A stretch of DNA of 64,000 nucleotides from an uncultured Lachnospiraceae bacterium (GTDB lineage Bacteria > Bacillota > Clostridia > Lachnospirales > Lachnospiraceae), in contig CAJUJK010000012.1 in assembly GCA_910586705.1 (NCBI GenBank), positions 50,966 to 114,965 on the forward strand, in the 5' to 3' direction. A program made the position numbers and the translations under genes. This document shows positions 51,988 to 61,560 of the stretch, piece by piece; positions within the stretch are counted from its first letter, which is position 1; every line of letters starts with the position of its first letter. Below the pieces are notes generated by a model, which saw only the letters and a program-made list of their open reading frames with translations, was not told the origin of the DNA and made no database searches.

Positions 51988-52692
51988 ATGAAACGTTCAG
52001 AAATCAATCAGATTATAAAGGAAATGGAAGCGCTGGCGGCAAAGAACGGTTTTCATCTGCCGCCTTTCTGTCACTGGACGCCGGAGGAGTGGAAAGAAAA
52101 GGGGCATGAGTATGATGAGATCCGCGATAATATGCTCGGATGGGATATTACGGATTTCGGACGGGGTGATTTTAATACGTGCGGTTTCGGTCTGATTACA
52201 CTCAGAAACGGAAACCAGCATAATCCGAAATATAAGAAGGTTTATGCGGAGAAGCTTTTATTCATGCGGGACGGTATGATGGCGCCCATGCATTTCCACT
52301 GGTTTAAGTCGGAGGACATCATCAACCGCGGTGGCGGGACTTTGCAGATCAAAATTTATCAGGATGACGGGGCGGGCGGCCTTTCCGACGAGGACGTGGT
52401 GATCAATGCCGACGGGCGTTCTTACGCGGCTCCGGCGGGTTCTTATGTCACGCTGCATCCGGGTGAGAGCGTGACATTATGGCCGCACCAGTACCATGAG
52501 TTTCACGCGGTGCCGGGAACGGGGAGTATCCTGATCGGCGAGGTGTCCCAGTGTAACGACGACAATACCGACAATCGGTTTTATGAGCCGGCAGGGAGAT
52601 TCCCCGAGATCGAGGAGGACGAAGCGCCGTATAGGCTGCTGTGCAATGAATATCCGCCTGCGGAGGAAGAAAAATCTTTCCTGCTCGATTGA
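51988..52692 (+). CDS. D-lyxose/D-mannose isomerase family protein
   Basis: 234 residues. Cupin-type sugar isomerase: the metal ligands are visible in 'MHFHWFKSEDI' (HxH plus Glu) and in 'WPHQYHEFHAVPG' (histidine); the opening 'KRSEINQIIKEMEALAAKNGF' is typical of the D-lyxose ketol-isomerase family. It would interconvert D-lyxose with D-xylulose or D-mannose with D-fructose. No sugar transporter adjacent. Confidence 0.85.
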   Translation: MKRSEINQIIKEMEALAAKNGFHLPPFCHWTPEEWKEKGHEYDEIRDNMLGWDITDFGRGDFNTCGFGLITLRNGNQHNPKYKKVYAEKLLFMRDGMMAPMHFHWFKSEDIINRGGGTLQIKIYQDDGAGGLSDEDVVINADGRSYAAPAGSYVTLHPGESVTLWPHQYHEFHAVPGTGSILIGEVSQCNDDNTDNRFYEPAGRFPEIEEDEAPYRLLCNEYPPAEEEKSFLLD

Positions 52693-52750
52693 TAAATATT
52701 TTGGCTTCCGCGTGCATAGAAATAAAGGAGGACATGGGAAGGGCGCAGAC

Positions 52751-55081
52751 ATGAAGTTTGACGGGAAACAGCTTGCGAAACTTTCGCTTATTTTTTTCGG
52801 ACTTTTATTCATCGTCTGTCTTTTCCTTGGGAGAAGGCAGGCGCAGGAGCCGTTACAGCCGGAGGGAGAGCGGATTACAGTCGAGGATGTGGCGATTTTA
52901 TTAGATGCGCTGGGGGTGGATTTTTCTATGCCGCCTTCGGACGGCGAAGGGAAGCCGCAGACCGGCACGGAAATGGCAGGGGACGAAAAAGATATATACT
53001 TTACATATGGGCAATACCGGGCATTGTGTGAAAGTCTGCCGGAAGAGGAGTGGGGACTTCCCGATTACAGCGGCAAATATGAGCCGGAGCAGGCGTTTTT
53101 AAAAGAGGACTGGTATCGTGCCTTCCGTATCTTTCTGGCTTATCTGGATACGGAATCGTCCATCTGGGAGACGACAGTTTTTGTGCTGAAAACGGATCAG
53201 GAGAAGGCGGAAGCCTACACGGAAAACGGCGCGATGCAGGGGGCGTGTCCCTATGTTTCGACCGCTTTTGCGGGGAGCGAACTGCAGGAGTTAAAGGTCT
53301 ACGTGAAAGGCAGTACGCTTTTGACCATTGTGGAAGTTCTGCCGGAGGATCATTATCTGGGAAGTGTGTGGGTGATGGAAAATAAGGACGGTACGCTGGA
53401 TTGTTTTTATCATCAGACCGTATTCAGAGCGTCGCTTTCCGGCGATGCGCTTAATAAGCCGCCGGAGCGGGAACAGGTAGCGGATCTGACTTTCCGGGAC
53501 GGGCGGATTGTGGAGGCAAAGGAGCACAGGGAAAAAGTCCACGGCAGGCTGCTTCGTGCCTCTGCACAGGAATTGGAGATCGAGGATTACGGCGTTTATC
53601 AGATCGCGGATGAGATGGAGATTTATAAGCTGTATGGGAGTCTGAAAACGCTGGAGCAGGCCGAGCTGCGTGTCGGGTGCGCGGATACGGATTTTGTTGT
53701 TGACAGGGGGAAGGTGTATGCCTGTCTCGTATCGGAGGAGGCAGGTGCGGATCAGATCCGGGTGCTTTTGAAAAATACGGCGGCGGGGACCAACTATCAC
53801 GAACACATAGGGATTACGGTTGACGGGGAGGAGGTCGGAATCCGGGCAGACCAGATGACCGTCGGGGAGCGCAGAACTTATCGGAGTGCAAATCTTACGG
53901 ACAAGGTTACGGTGGAAATGGAGGGGAGTGGCAGAGCGGACCACTCTTATCGCGGCGCCATAGAGTGTGTCCGAATGGAGCAGGGCATCGTGCTAATCAA
54001 TGAACTGCCGTTGGAGGAATATCTCTATGCCGTGGTGCCCAGCGAGATGCCGGCGTCCTATCCGCAGGAAGCATTGAAGGCGCAGGCAGTGTGCGCCAGA
54101 ACCTATGCGTACCGCTATGTTCTGCGGGCGGGCATCCCGGAGCTTGGCGCGCATGTGGACGACACGACAGCCTATCAGGTCTACCACAATATTGAGGAAA
54201 ATGCGGCTTCCACCACGGCGGTGAAGGAGACGGACGGGGTGCTGCTCACTTATGAGGGGGAGGCTGCGGGTAATTATTATTATTCTACCTCCTGCGGGAT
54301 GGGGACAGACGTAGTGAGCTGGCAGGGAGGGAACGGAGAGGAAGTGCCTTATCTGCGAGGCGTGCACGTGAGCGGCGCGGCGGGAGCGGAGTCTGGGGCA
54401 GAAGAGGCAGAACAGGCAGCGGCATCTGGCGCGGTTGAGAACTTTGACGCGGAAGCTTTGCGGGACGAGGCGGTTTTCCGGCAGTTTATTACCACGGTAC
54501 ACGAAACGGACTTTGAGAAGGATGAACCTTGGTATCGGTGGAGTTACCATGTGGAAGAGCTGGATGAAAAAAGTCTGTTTGCCCGTTTGAAGGAGCGGTA
54601 TGCAAGCGCGCCGGCTTTTGTGCTGACGAAGGCGGAGGGGGATTATTATGTGTCGGAGCCCATTGGAAAACCGGGAAAGATAAGAAAGATAGAGATCGCA
54701 AAAAGGGGCGATGGCGGGATTGCGCAGGAGTTGAATATTGAGACGGAAAAAGCGTCGTATAAAGTGCTTTCCGAATATAATATCCGCTATGTCCTGTGTG
54801 ATGCAAATAGCACTGTCAGGAAACAGGACGGGAGCGAAACCGTGCCGAAACCGCTTCTTCCCAGCGGCTTTTTTGTGCTGGATGCCGTCAGCGGGACTGG
54901 AAAAGACGGGGAAAATGTGGTAGGATATACGTTGACTGGCGGCGGTTACGGTCACGGTGTCGGCATGTCCCAGAACGGGGCGAAGGCGATGGGAGCGCAG
55001 GGGGCTGACTACGTGCAGATCCTCTCGATGTTTTATCCCGGCTGTGAGGTGACGGACGCCGAAGAACTGAGAGAGCAGTAG
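52751..55081 (+). CDS. SpoIID/LytB-domain protein, long form
   Basis: 776 residues from the ATG at 52751; the frame extends upstream only as shadow. A transmembrane helix (about 10-28) is followed by about 370 residues of unassigned beta-rich sequence, then the SpoIID domain ('LPLEEYLYAVVPSEMPASYP', 'KAQAVCARTYAYRYV', 'YYYSTSCGMGTDVVSWQGG', and near the end 'GYGHGVGMSQNGAKAMGAQG'). SpoIID is a lytic transglycosylase of about 340 residues acting on stripped glycan in engulfment; the extra N-terminal half here is unusual. Confidence 0.85.
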   Translation: MKFDGKQLAKLSLIFFGLLFIVCLFLGRRQAQEPLQPEGERITVEDVAILLDALGVDFSMPPSDGEGKPQTGTEMAGDEKDIYFTYGQYRALCESLPEEEWGLPDYSGKYEPEQAFLKEDWYRAFRIFLAYLDTESSIWETTVFVLKTDQEKAEAYTENGAMQGACPYVSTAFAGSELQELKVYVKGSTLLTIVEVLPEDHYLGSVWVMENKDGTLDCFYHQTVFRASLSGDALNKPPEREQVADLTFRDGRIVEAKEHREKVHGRLLRASAQELEIEDYGVYQIADEMEIYKLYGSLKTLEQAELRVGCADTDFVVDRGKVYACLVSEEAGADQIRVLLKNTAAGTNYHEHIGITVDGEEVGIRADQMTVGERRTYRSANLTDKVTVEMEGSGRADHSYRGAIECVRMEQGIVLINELPLEEYLYAVVPSEMPASYPQEALKAQAVCARTYAYRYVLRAGIPELGAHVDDTTAYQVYHNIEENAASTTAVKETDGVLLTYEGEAAGNYYYSTSCGMGTDVVSWQGGNGEEVPYLRGVHVSGAAGAESGAEEAEQAAASGAVENFDAEALRDEAVFRQFITTVHETDFEKDEPWYRWSYHVEELDEKSLFARLKERYASAPAFVLTKAEGDYYVSEPIGKPGKIRKIEIAKRGDGGIAQELNIETEKASYKVLSEYNIRYVLCDANSTVRKQDGSETVPKPLLPSGFFVLDAVSGTGKDGENVVGYTLTGGGYGHGVGMSQNGAKAMGAQGADYVQILSMFYPGCEVTDAEELREQ

Positions 55082-55211
55082 AATCGCCGTTGCTTTTCTT
55101 TTAGGGCATTTCAGGATCCAAATAAAGTGAAATAAGGGACAACGCTTGGCACGATAGGCAAAATGTGAGTGAAAAGAAATTAACAGATCACAGGAATTAA
55201 TCGGGAGTAAG

Positions 55212-56069
55212 ATGAGGACGATTTACAGATTATATTATATCCTGCGGGACTTTAACTGGCAGATGACGAAGAAAAATATCAGCGCCTTTGCGGCAAGCAC
55301 TGCGTTTTTCCTCTTTCTGTCCATGATTCCGCTTTTGATGGCGCTGTGCGCCATTCTGCCGTATACGACGCTTACGGAGGCAAACTTAATCAATGCGATT
55401 ACACAGTTTACGCCGGATGCGGTGAACGGCATGGTGATACGAATCGTGTCGGACGTGTATGCCAGATCAGCGGGGACGATCACGGTGTTTGCGATTGTCA
55501 CGATCTGGTCGGCGGCGAAGGCAATGCTTGCGCTGATATACGGGTTAAATGCGGTCAACGATGTGGAAGAGAAACGAAATTATATCGTGCTGCGTGCCAT
55601 CGCCTGTTTTTACACGGTGATCATTCTGGCGGCGACGCTGGTGGCGCTTTTTGTGATGGTGTTCGGTAATGTGATTGTGGATATCCTGCTCCGGGATATT
55701 CCGCCGCTTCATCTTGTGGTGCATGTGATCATGCGTTTCCGCTTTCTGGTTTCCTGGGTGATTCTGACATTCGTTTTTGCCATGATTTATGCCTTTGTGC
55801 CGAGCTGCAAGCTGCGGTTTAAGGCGCAGATTCCGGGGGCGGCTTTTGCGGCGGTGTTGTGGAGTATCGCGTCCTTCGCCTTCTCTGTCTATGTGGATCA
55901 CTACAATGATTTCGGCACCTACGGGAGCTTGACTACTGTGGTCATTTTAATGCTCTGGTTTTATATGCTGATGTATATTCTGATGATTGGGGCACATATC
56001 AACAGATATTTCGGACCGGTTTATAAATTTCTCTTCGGGTGGCTTGACAAGTCGAAGGAAAGCCACTAA
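55212..56069 (+). CDS. YihY/BrkB-family membrane protein
   Basis: 285 residues with six transmembrane helices. 'FAASTAFFLFLSMIPLLMAL', 'TIWSAAKAMLALIYGLN' and 'PGAAFAAVLWSIASFAFS' are the family's conserved segments. Formerly named after RNase BN in error; real function not established. GGGAG precedes the start. It ends before the T-box leader. Confidence 0.88.
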   Translation: MRTIYRLYYILRDFNWQMTKKNISAFAASTAFFLFLSMIPLLMALCAILPYTTLTEANLINAITQFTPDAVNGMVIRIVSDVYARSAGTITVFAIVTIWSAAKAMLALIYGLNAVNDVEEKRNYIVLRAIACFYTVIILAATLVALFVMVFGNVIVDILLRDIPPLHLVVHVIMRFRFLVSWVILTFVFAMIYAFVPSCKLRFKAQIPGAAFAAVLWSIASFAFSVYVDHYNDFGTYGSLTTVVILMLWFYMLMYILMIGAHINRYFGPVYKFLFGWLDKSKESH

Positions 56070-56124
56070 AATAGCAGATAGATTTGTTGCGGACGTAGTT
56101 GTCCGGGGCAGAATGTCAGGAATT

Positions 56125-56420
56125 GAATGATGAAAAAGGCTAAGAAGGTGTCAGTAGGAAATTTTTTCCGCCAGAGAGAGGGAATCATCGGCTGTAAGTT
56201 CCCTTCGGTACAGAAATAATCCGAAATTTCCCACCGGAGCTTTCCGTATGAAATGATTGACTGTTTTGAGCGATCGCATTAGTTCGGAACGTACAGGCAC
56301 GTTACGCCGAAGGAAGCGTCCGTTTACCGGTCTGTGTAAGGGCAGAAACCGAAAACGGGAAACTGGGTGGTACCGCGGATTTTATTCGTCCCATGTGTGT
56401 TGCATGTGGGGCGTTTTTTT
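56125..56420 (+). promoter_or_regulatory. T-box riboswitch leader, phenylalanine-type specifier
   Basis: The T-box sequence TGGTACCGCG is at 56368-56377. Stem I starts near 56135 (AAAGGCT with AGCTTT) and shows the specifier-loop motif AGTA (56153-56156) opposite GAA (56223-56225), followed by A-T-TTC (56228-56230), a Phe codon. The distal stem AGGGAA / TTCCCT is present. This agrees with pheS/pheT downstream, although two other genes lie between. Confidence 0.85.
56387..56420 (+). terminator. T-box terminator
   Basis: CGTCCCAT / GTGGGGCG stem followed by seven T; the T-box sequence just upstream overlaps the alternative antiterminator. Confidence 0.85.
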
Positions 56421-56559
56421 GCGCGCATAAGCAGAGACGGAAAGCGGCAGAGACAGGATGTATGCTTGCATACAAGACTGTCTATGACGGTTTAGGGCGA
56501 GCAACGCGAAGCATTACGAGTCTGTTTATGCAAATAGCAGACAGAGCCGGGAGACAAAA

Positions 56560-57102
56560 ATGATTACTCTAAATGATGTAACTTTTTCCAACAAAAAATT
56601 CTGGACAGGTTTTGTGGCAACGTCATTTCCAACCGCATTAGATGAGGAAACAGATTCGTCGTTAGCTGAAATCATAGAAGAAGAGGAAACGACTGACAGT
56701 AACTGGTGGGGAAATTTCACGAAGTATTATGATGGGGTTTTGGAAGAAGCGGATGGGTATATTGAGAAACCGCAAATGCTGATTTGTCATCTTACGGAGG
56801 CGCAGACCTTGAAGATAGAGTTTCATCCGGGAGATACTGTATACTATATCAATGATCGGCAGATTGCCAACACAGGAGGCGAATATCAGATTCAGATTTT
56901 CCCGCTGGCGGATTTGCTGCGCTATAGGGAGGGTGGAAATGATAATCGGATGTTCCTTTTGCTGTTGCCGCTAACGGTAATTACAAATGAGGATACAAGT
57001 CATGCGGCAGAAATGATAGCAAATGTTTTGCAGGAAATATTTGAAAGAAATTTGTGCGATCGGCTTTCTAAAAGCATTGTGTATGGTCTGATGGAGGAAT
57101 GA
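56560..57102 (+). CDS. Protein of unknown function between T-box and pheS
   Basis: 180 residues, acidic, mixed alpha/beta, no signal peptide. 'WWGNFTKYYDGVLEEADGYI' and 'FHPGDTVYYINDRQIANTGG' are its most distinctive parts. Its size and composition resemble small immunity-type proteins, but no toxin gene is adjacent and I do not assign a family. CGGGAGA precedes the ATG. It is the first gene after the T-box terminator. Confidence 0.6.
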   Translation: MITLNDVTFSNKKFWTGFVATSFPTALDEETDSSLAEIIEEEETTDSNWWGNFTKYYDGVLEEADGYIEKPQMLICHLTEAQTLKIEFHPGDTVYYINDRQIANTGGEYQIQIFPLADLLRYREGGNDNRMFLLLLPLTVITNEDTSHAAEMIANVLQEIFERNLCDRLSKSIVYGLMEE

Positions 57103-57120
57103 CGGCAGGAGGGAAAGGAT

Positions 57121-57582
57121 ATGCAGATCAGAACGGCAAACATGGAGGATGTGGAACAGCTGAGACATTTATATGCAGAATTGGAGACAGACGCCGTTAG
57201 GTATCAGCCGGAGCATTTTACAATGGGTTTTCGGAGTGATGACTTTTTTCGTTCCATATTTGAGAACGAGGCGCAGGAGATTCTTGTTGCGGATGCTGAC
57301 GGAAAGGTAATCGGATTTTCGCATGTGATGATTTTGAAGCAGAAAGATATCGCGTGCTTGAAACCGCAGACCGTAGTTTATATACAAGATTTAGATGTGT
57401 CAGAATCGGAGAGAGGAAAAGGAGTGGGAACGCTTCTGCTTGAAGCAAGTAGGGAATATGGGAAAAGAAAAGGGGCGGATTTTATCAGAATGCAGGTTTT
57501 TCCGCAAAATGTGGATGGCATCAGATTTTATGAGAAAAATGGTTTTTGTGAAATGATGAAAACGATGGAGAGTTCACTCTGA
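57121..57582 (+). CDS. GNAT-family N-acetyltransferase
   Basis: 153 residues. 'MQIRTANMEDVEQLRHLYAE' opening, and the acetyl-CoA site 'SERGKGVGTLLLEASREYGK' (about 102-121) with 'VDGIRFYEKNGF' after it. Substrate unknown. AGGAGGGAAAGG precedes the start. It is 18 nt after the preceding unknown gene and 87 nt before pheS. Confidence 0.88.
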   Translation: MQIRTANMEDVEQLRHLYAELETDAVRYQPEHFTMGFRSDDFFRSIFENEAQEILVADADGKVIGFSHVMILKQKDIACLKPQTVVYIQDLDVSESERGKGVGTLLLEASREYGKRKGADFIRMQVFPQNVDGIRFYEKNGFCEMMKTMESSL

Positions 57583-57669
57583 AAGAGCTTACAGTTTGCA
57601 AGGCAATCACAATGATGGAATGAACTTTGTATTGAAATATAAGAAATCCCAAAAAAAGGAGAAAAAGGC

Positions 57670-58689
57670 ATGAAAGAAAAACTGGAACAGATCAAGGCGG
57701 AGGCGCTGCGTCAGATTGAGGCAAGCGACGCTCTGGAAAAACTCAATGAGGTTAAGGTTACTTTCCTTGGGAAAAAGGGTGAGCTGACGGCGGTGTTAAA
57801 GAGCATGAAGGATGTGGCGCCGGAGGACCGCCCGAAGGTAGGACAGCTTGTCAACGAGACGAGAGCGGAGATTGAGAAGGTGCTGGAGGATTCCGTCAAA
57901 AAGATGGAGAGGGCCGTCAGGGAAGCGAAGTTAAAGACGGAGGTCATCGACGTGACCCTGCCTTCCAAAAAGAATAAGATGGGGCACCGCCATCCCAATA
58001 CCATCGCATTGGAAGAGGTGGAGCGGATCTTCATCGGCATGGGCTATGAGGTCGTGGAAGGTCCCGATGTGGAAAAAGATTATTATAACTTTGAGGCGCT
58101 CAATATTCCGGCGGACCATCCGGCAAAGGATGAGCAGGACACTTTCTACATTACCGGGGATATCCTGCTACGGACGCAGACTTCCTCCACGCAGGTGCAT
58201 GAGATGGAGAAGGGGAAACTGCCGATCCGCATGATCGCGCCGGGCAGGGTATTCCGTTCCGACGAGGTGGACGCCACCCACTCTCCGTCCTTCCATCAGA
58301 TTGAGGGGTTGGTGATTGATAGGCATATCACCTTTGCGGATTTGAAGGGGACGCTTGCCGAATTTGCGAGGGAGCTGTTCGGGGAGAACACAAAGGTGAA
58401 GTTCAGACCCCACCACTTCCCGTTCACAGAGCCCAGCGCGGAGATGGATGTATCCTGTTTTAAGTGCGGCGGCAAGGGCTGCCGGTTCTGCAAAGGCGAG
58501 GGCTGGATTGAAATTTTGGGCTGCGGCATGGTGCATCCCCACGTGCTGGAAATGAGCGGCATCGACCCCGAGCAGTACACGGGATTTGCATTTGGCGTGG
58601 GGCTGGAGCGCATCGCGCTGTTGAAATATGAGATCGACGACATGAGGCTTCTGTATGAGAATGATATCCGTTTTCTGAAGCAGTTTTAA
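57670..58689 (+). CDS. pheS: Phenylalanyl-tRNA synthetase alpha subunit
   Basis: 339 residues, standard length. N-terminal coiled coil (about 1-85), then the class II catalytic core: 'HRHPNTIALEEVERIF', motif 2 region 'FRSDEVDATHSPSFHQIEG' and motif 3 'GFAFGVGLERIALLKYEI'. A small Cys pair set 'CFKCGGKGCRFCKG' (about 262-275) suggests zinc binding. Under likely control of the T-box 1.25 kb upstream. Confidence 0.95.
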   Translation: MKEKLEQIKAEALRQIEASDALEKLNEVKVTFLGKKGELTAVLKSMKDVAPEDRPKVGQLVNETRAEIEKVLEDSVKKMERAVREAKLKTEVIDVTLPSKKNKMGHRHPNTIALEEVERIFIGMGYEVVEGPDVEKDYYNFEALNIPADHPAKDEQDTFYITGDILLRTQTSSTQVHEMEKGKLPIRMIAPGRVFRSDEVDATHSPSFHQIEGLVIDRHITFADLKGTLAEFARELFGENTKVKFRPHHFPFTEPSAEMDVSCFKCGGKGCRFCKGEGWIEILGCGMVHPHVLEMSGIDPEQYTGFAFGVGLERIALLKYEIDDMRLLYENDIRFLKQF

Positions 58690-58745
58690 CGGATAAAGGC
58701 TGTTAAACGGTTTTGATACGGAAGGAATTGTGAAAGGAAATAAAT

Positions 58746-58901
58746 ATGCCACATGTAAAAATCAAATGGTTTTCCGGCAGGACTGAGGAGCAGAAGAGAA
58801 AATGTGCAGAAAGAATTGCGGAAGCGTTTCGCAATCAGCATAGACTTTTAGAAAAGAAAGGGAAAGGTTTACAGCATGAATACAGCATTGTCATGGATTA
58901 A
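58746..58901 (+). pseudogene. Truncated 4-oxalocrotonate tautomerase-like reading frame
   Basis: 51 codons beginning M-P-H-V-K-I-K-W-F, with proline directly after the initiator as in active tautomerases, and 'SGRTEEQKRKCAERIAEAF', the family's first helix. After about residue 30 the family pattern is lost and the frame runs into pheT, ending 26 nt inside it. AAAGGA precedes the ATG. It is probably the remnant of a tautomerase gene. Confidence 0.55.
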
Positions 58902-61296
58902 AGCATATGTGCCGGAACTTACGTGCACGGATCAGGAGTATATGGACGCGATGACCCTCTCCGGGACGAAGGTGGAGGGCTACGCCAGACTGGACAAAAA
59001 TCTGGAAAAGATCGTGGTGGGGCAGATCAAGAAGATTGAGAAGCACCCCGACGCGGATAAGCTGATCGTATGTCAGGTGGACATCGGCGGCGAGGTGATC
59101 CAGATTGTCACCGGTGCGCCCAACGTGAAGGAGGGAGACAAGGTGCCGGTCGTTCTAGACGGCGGTAAGGTAGCTGGTGGTCACGACGGCGGCCCCCTGC
59201 CGGAGGACGGTATTTCGATTAAGGCGGGAAAGCTGCGCGGTGTACCCTCAAACGGCATGATGTGCTCCATCGAGGAGCTTGGTTCCGACAGGAATTTTTA
59301 CCCGGAGGCGCCGGAAATGGGCATCTACATTTTCGGGGATGATGTGCAGGTGGGCGCGGACGCGGTGGAGGAACTGGGACTTAGGGACACGGTGTTTGAG
59401 TATGAGGTAACCTCAAACCGTGTAGACTGTTACAGTGTGATCGGTATTGCCAGAGAGGCGGCGGCTACGTTCAGAAAGCCTTTTGTGCTGCCGGAAGTGA
59501 CGGTAAAGGGAAACGACGAGAAGGTGGAAGACTACATTTCCGTGGAGGTGCAGGACAAAGAACTCTGCCCGAGATACTGTGCGAGAGTGTGCAAAAATAT
59601 TAAGATTGCGCCCTCGCCGAAGTGGATGCAGAGACGCCTTGCGGCAAGCGGTATTCGTCCCATCAACAACTTGGTTGACATAACAAACTATGTGATGGAG
59701 GAGTACGGCCAGCCCATGCATGCCTTTGACCTCGACACCATTGCAGGGCATAAGATTATCGTCCGCAGGGCGAAGGACGGCGACGTTTTCCGCACATTGG
59801 ACGGGCAGGACAGGAATCTGGATTCGGACGTGCTGATGATCTGTGACGCGGAGAAAGAAGTAGGTATCGCAGGCATTATGGGCGGCGAAAATTCCATGAT
59901 TACGGACAGCGTGACGACCGTGCTCTTTGAGGCGGCGACCTTCAACGGCGCGAATATCCGCAAGTCCGCAAAGCGCGTCGGACTGCGCACGGACGCGTCG
60001 GGCAAGTTTGAAAAGGGGCTTGATCCTTACAATGCGGAGGCGGCGATCAACCGTGCCTGTCAGCTCATTGAGGAGCTCGGCTGCGGTGAGGTAGTTGGCG
60101 GCATGGTGGACGTGCACGGTGAAATGAAGGAAAAGGTAGTTCTTCCTTTTGAGCCGGAACATTACAACAAGTTGCTCGGCACGGACGTTTCCGAACAGGA
60201 AATGCTTAATATTTTCAAGATGATTGAAGTGGAATATGACGTGGCGAAGGGAACGCTTACAGTTCCTACCTTCCGTCAGGATATCCTGCGCCAGTGCGAT
60301 ATCGCGGAGGAAGTTGCGAGATTTTATGGCTACGACAAGATCCCGACTACGCTGCCAAACGGTGAGGCTACCACAGGTAAGCTTCCCTTCAAGCTGCGGA
60401 TTGAGCAGAAGGCAAGAGATATCGCGGAGTACTGCGGTTTTTCACAGGGGATGTGTTATTCCTTTGAAAGCCCGAAGGTGTTTGATAAGCTGCTGCTTTC
60501 CGCGGATGATCCGGCAAGACAGGCGATCACCATCGCGAATCCTTTGGGAGAGGATTTCTCGATCATGCGGACAGTTCCCCTGCATGGGATGCTGACCAGC
60601 CTTGCCACGAACTATAACAGGCGAAACAAAGACGTGCGTCTCTACGAGCTCGGCAATATTTATCTGCCCAAGGCGCTTCCCCTCACGGAACTGCCCGAGG
60701 AGCGGATGCAGTTTACCCTAGGCATGTATGGGGACTGCGATTTCTTCGACATGAAGGGCGTGGTGGAAGAGTTCTTTGAGAGCATCGGTCTGCACAAGAG
60801 AGCGGTCTACGACCCGAATGCGGGCAGGAATTATCTGCATCCCGGCAGACAGGCGAATATTGAGTACGAGGGGACGTTTGTGGGGTATCTCGGGGAGGTG
60901 CACCCGGAGGTATGCGACAACTATGACTTAAAGACAAGAGCTTATGTGGCGGTGCTTGACATTCCGGCAATTCTGCCGTTTGCGACTTTCGACCGCAAGT
61001 ATGAGGGCATTGCGAAATACCCGGCGGTTTTGCGCGACATTAGCATGGTTGTGCCGAAGACCGTGATGGCTGGTCAGATCGAGGCTGTCATTGCACAGCG
61101 CGGCGGAAAGATTCTGGAAGATTACCAACTTTTCGATATCTATGAGGGCAGCCAGATCAAGGAAGGATTTAAGTCTATGGCTTACTCCATCACCTTCCGC
61201 GCCAAGGATAGGACGCTTGAGGAGGCGGATGTGACCAGCGCCATGAAGAAGATTTTGAACGGGCTTGAGGGCATGGGTATCGAGCTGAGGAGCTAA
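58876..61296 (+). CDS. pheT: Phenylalanyl-tRNA synthetase beta subunit
   Basis: 806 residues. N-terminal tRNA-binding (EMAP-like) domain with 'IVVGQIKKIEKHPDADKL', then B3/B4 editing, B5 and a catalytic-like core ('LYELGNIYLP', 'EYEGTFVGYLGEVHPE'), and a C-terminal FDX-ACB anticodon-binding domain ('KYPAVLRDISMVVPK'). Forms the alpha2beta2 enzyme with PheS. Its start lies within the tautomerase-like frame. Confidence 0.95.
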   Translation: MNTALSWIKAYVPELTCTDQEYMDAMTLSGTKVEGYARLDKNLEKIVVGQIKKIEKHPDADKLIVCQVDIGGEVIQIVTGAPNVKEGDKVPVVLDGGKVAGGHDGGPLPEDGISIKAGKLRGVPSNGMMCSIEELGSDRNFYPEAPEMGIYIFGDDVQVGADAVEELGLRDTVFEYEVTSNRVDCYSVIGIAREAAATFRKPFVLPEVTVKGNDEKVEDYISVEVQDKELCPRYCARVCKNIKIAPSPKWMQRRLAASGIRPINNLVDITNYVMEEYGQPMHAFDLDTIAGHKIIVRRAKDGDVFRTLDGQDRNLDSDVLMICDAEKEVGIAGIMGGENSMITDSVTTVLFEAATFNGANIRKSAKRVGLRTDASGKFEKGLDPYNAEAAINRACQLIEELGCGEVVGGMVDVHGEMKEKVVLPFEPEHYNKLLGTDVSEQEMLNIFKMIEVEYDVAKGTLTVPTFRQDILRQCDIAEEVARFYGYDKIPTTLPNGEATTGKLPFKLRIEQKARDIAEYCGFSQGMCYSFESPKVFDKLLLSADDPARQAITIANPLGEDFSIMRTVPLHGMLTSLATNYNRRNKDVRLYELGNIYLPKALPLTELPEERMQFTLGMYGDCDFFDMKGVVEEFFESIGLHKRAVYDPNAGRNYLHPGRQANIEYEGTFVGYLGEVHPEVCDNYDLKTRAYVAVLDIPAILPFATFDRKYEGIAKYPAVLRDISMVVPKTVMAGQIEAVIAQRGGKILEDYQLFDIYEGSQIKEGFKSMAYSITFRAKDRTLEEADVTSAMKKILNGLEGMGIELRS

Positions 61297-61560
61297 CCTA
61301 TTTATTGCTATCCGGGAAAGTGGTTTTGCCTTTGTCAGGAGACTAGTACAACGAATCATTAGCTTTTGACATTTTGGCGCCGGCTGATTGCTTCATATGC
61401 AAGACGGAAGAAGAAGGCGGCGGAGTAAATAGGAGAAAATAGTGACAGAAAAGACAGATTTTGGAAGTACAATGTTCTGTAATGTGGTAGAATAAGAACA
61501 GATTGCGGCACAGGTCAGTTTGGGTTGACCCATAAAGCGAAAAAGAGAGGAGTGACAGCC

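Noticed and set aside
53993..54955. Minus-strand open frame of 320 codons opposite the SpoIID-like gene
   Set aside because: Shadow of a well-supported SpoIID domain; no start signal.
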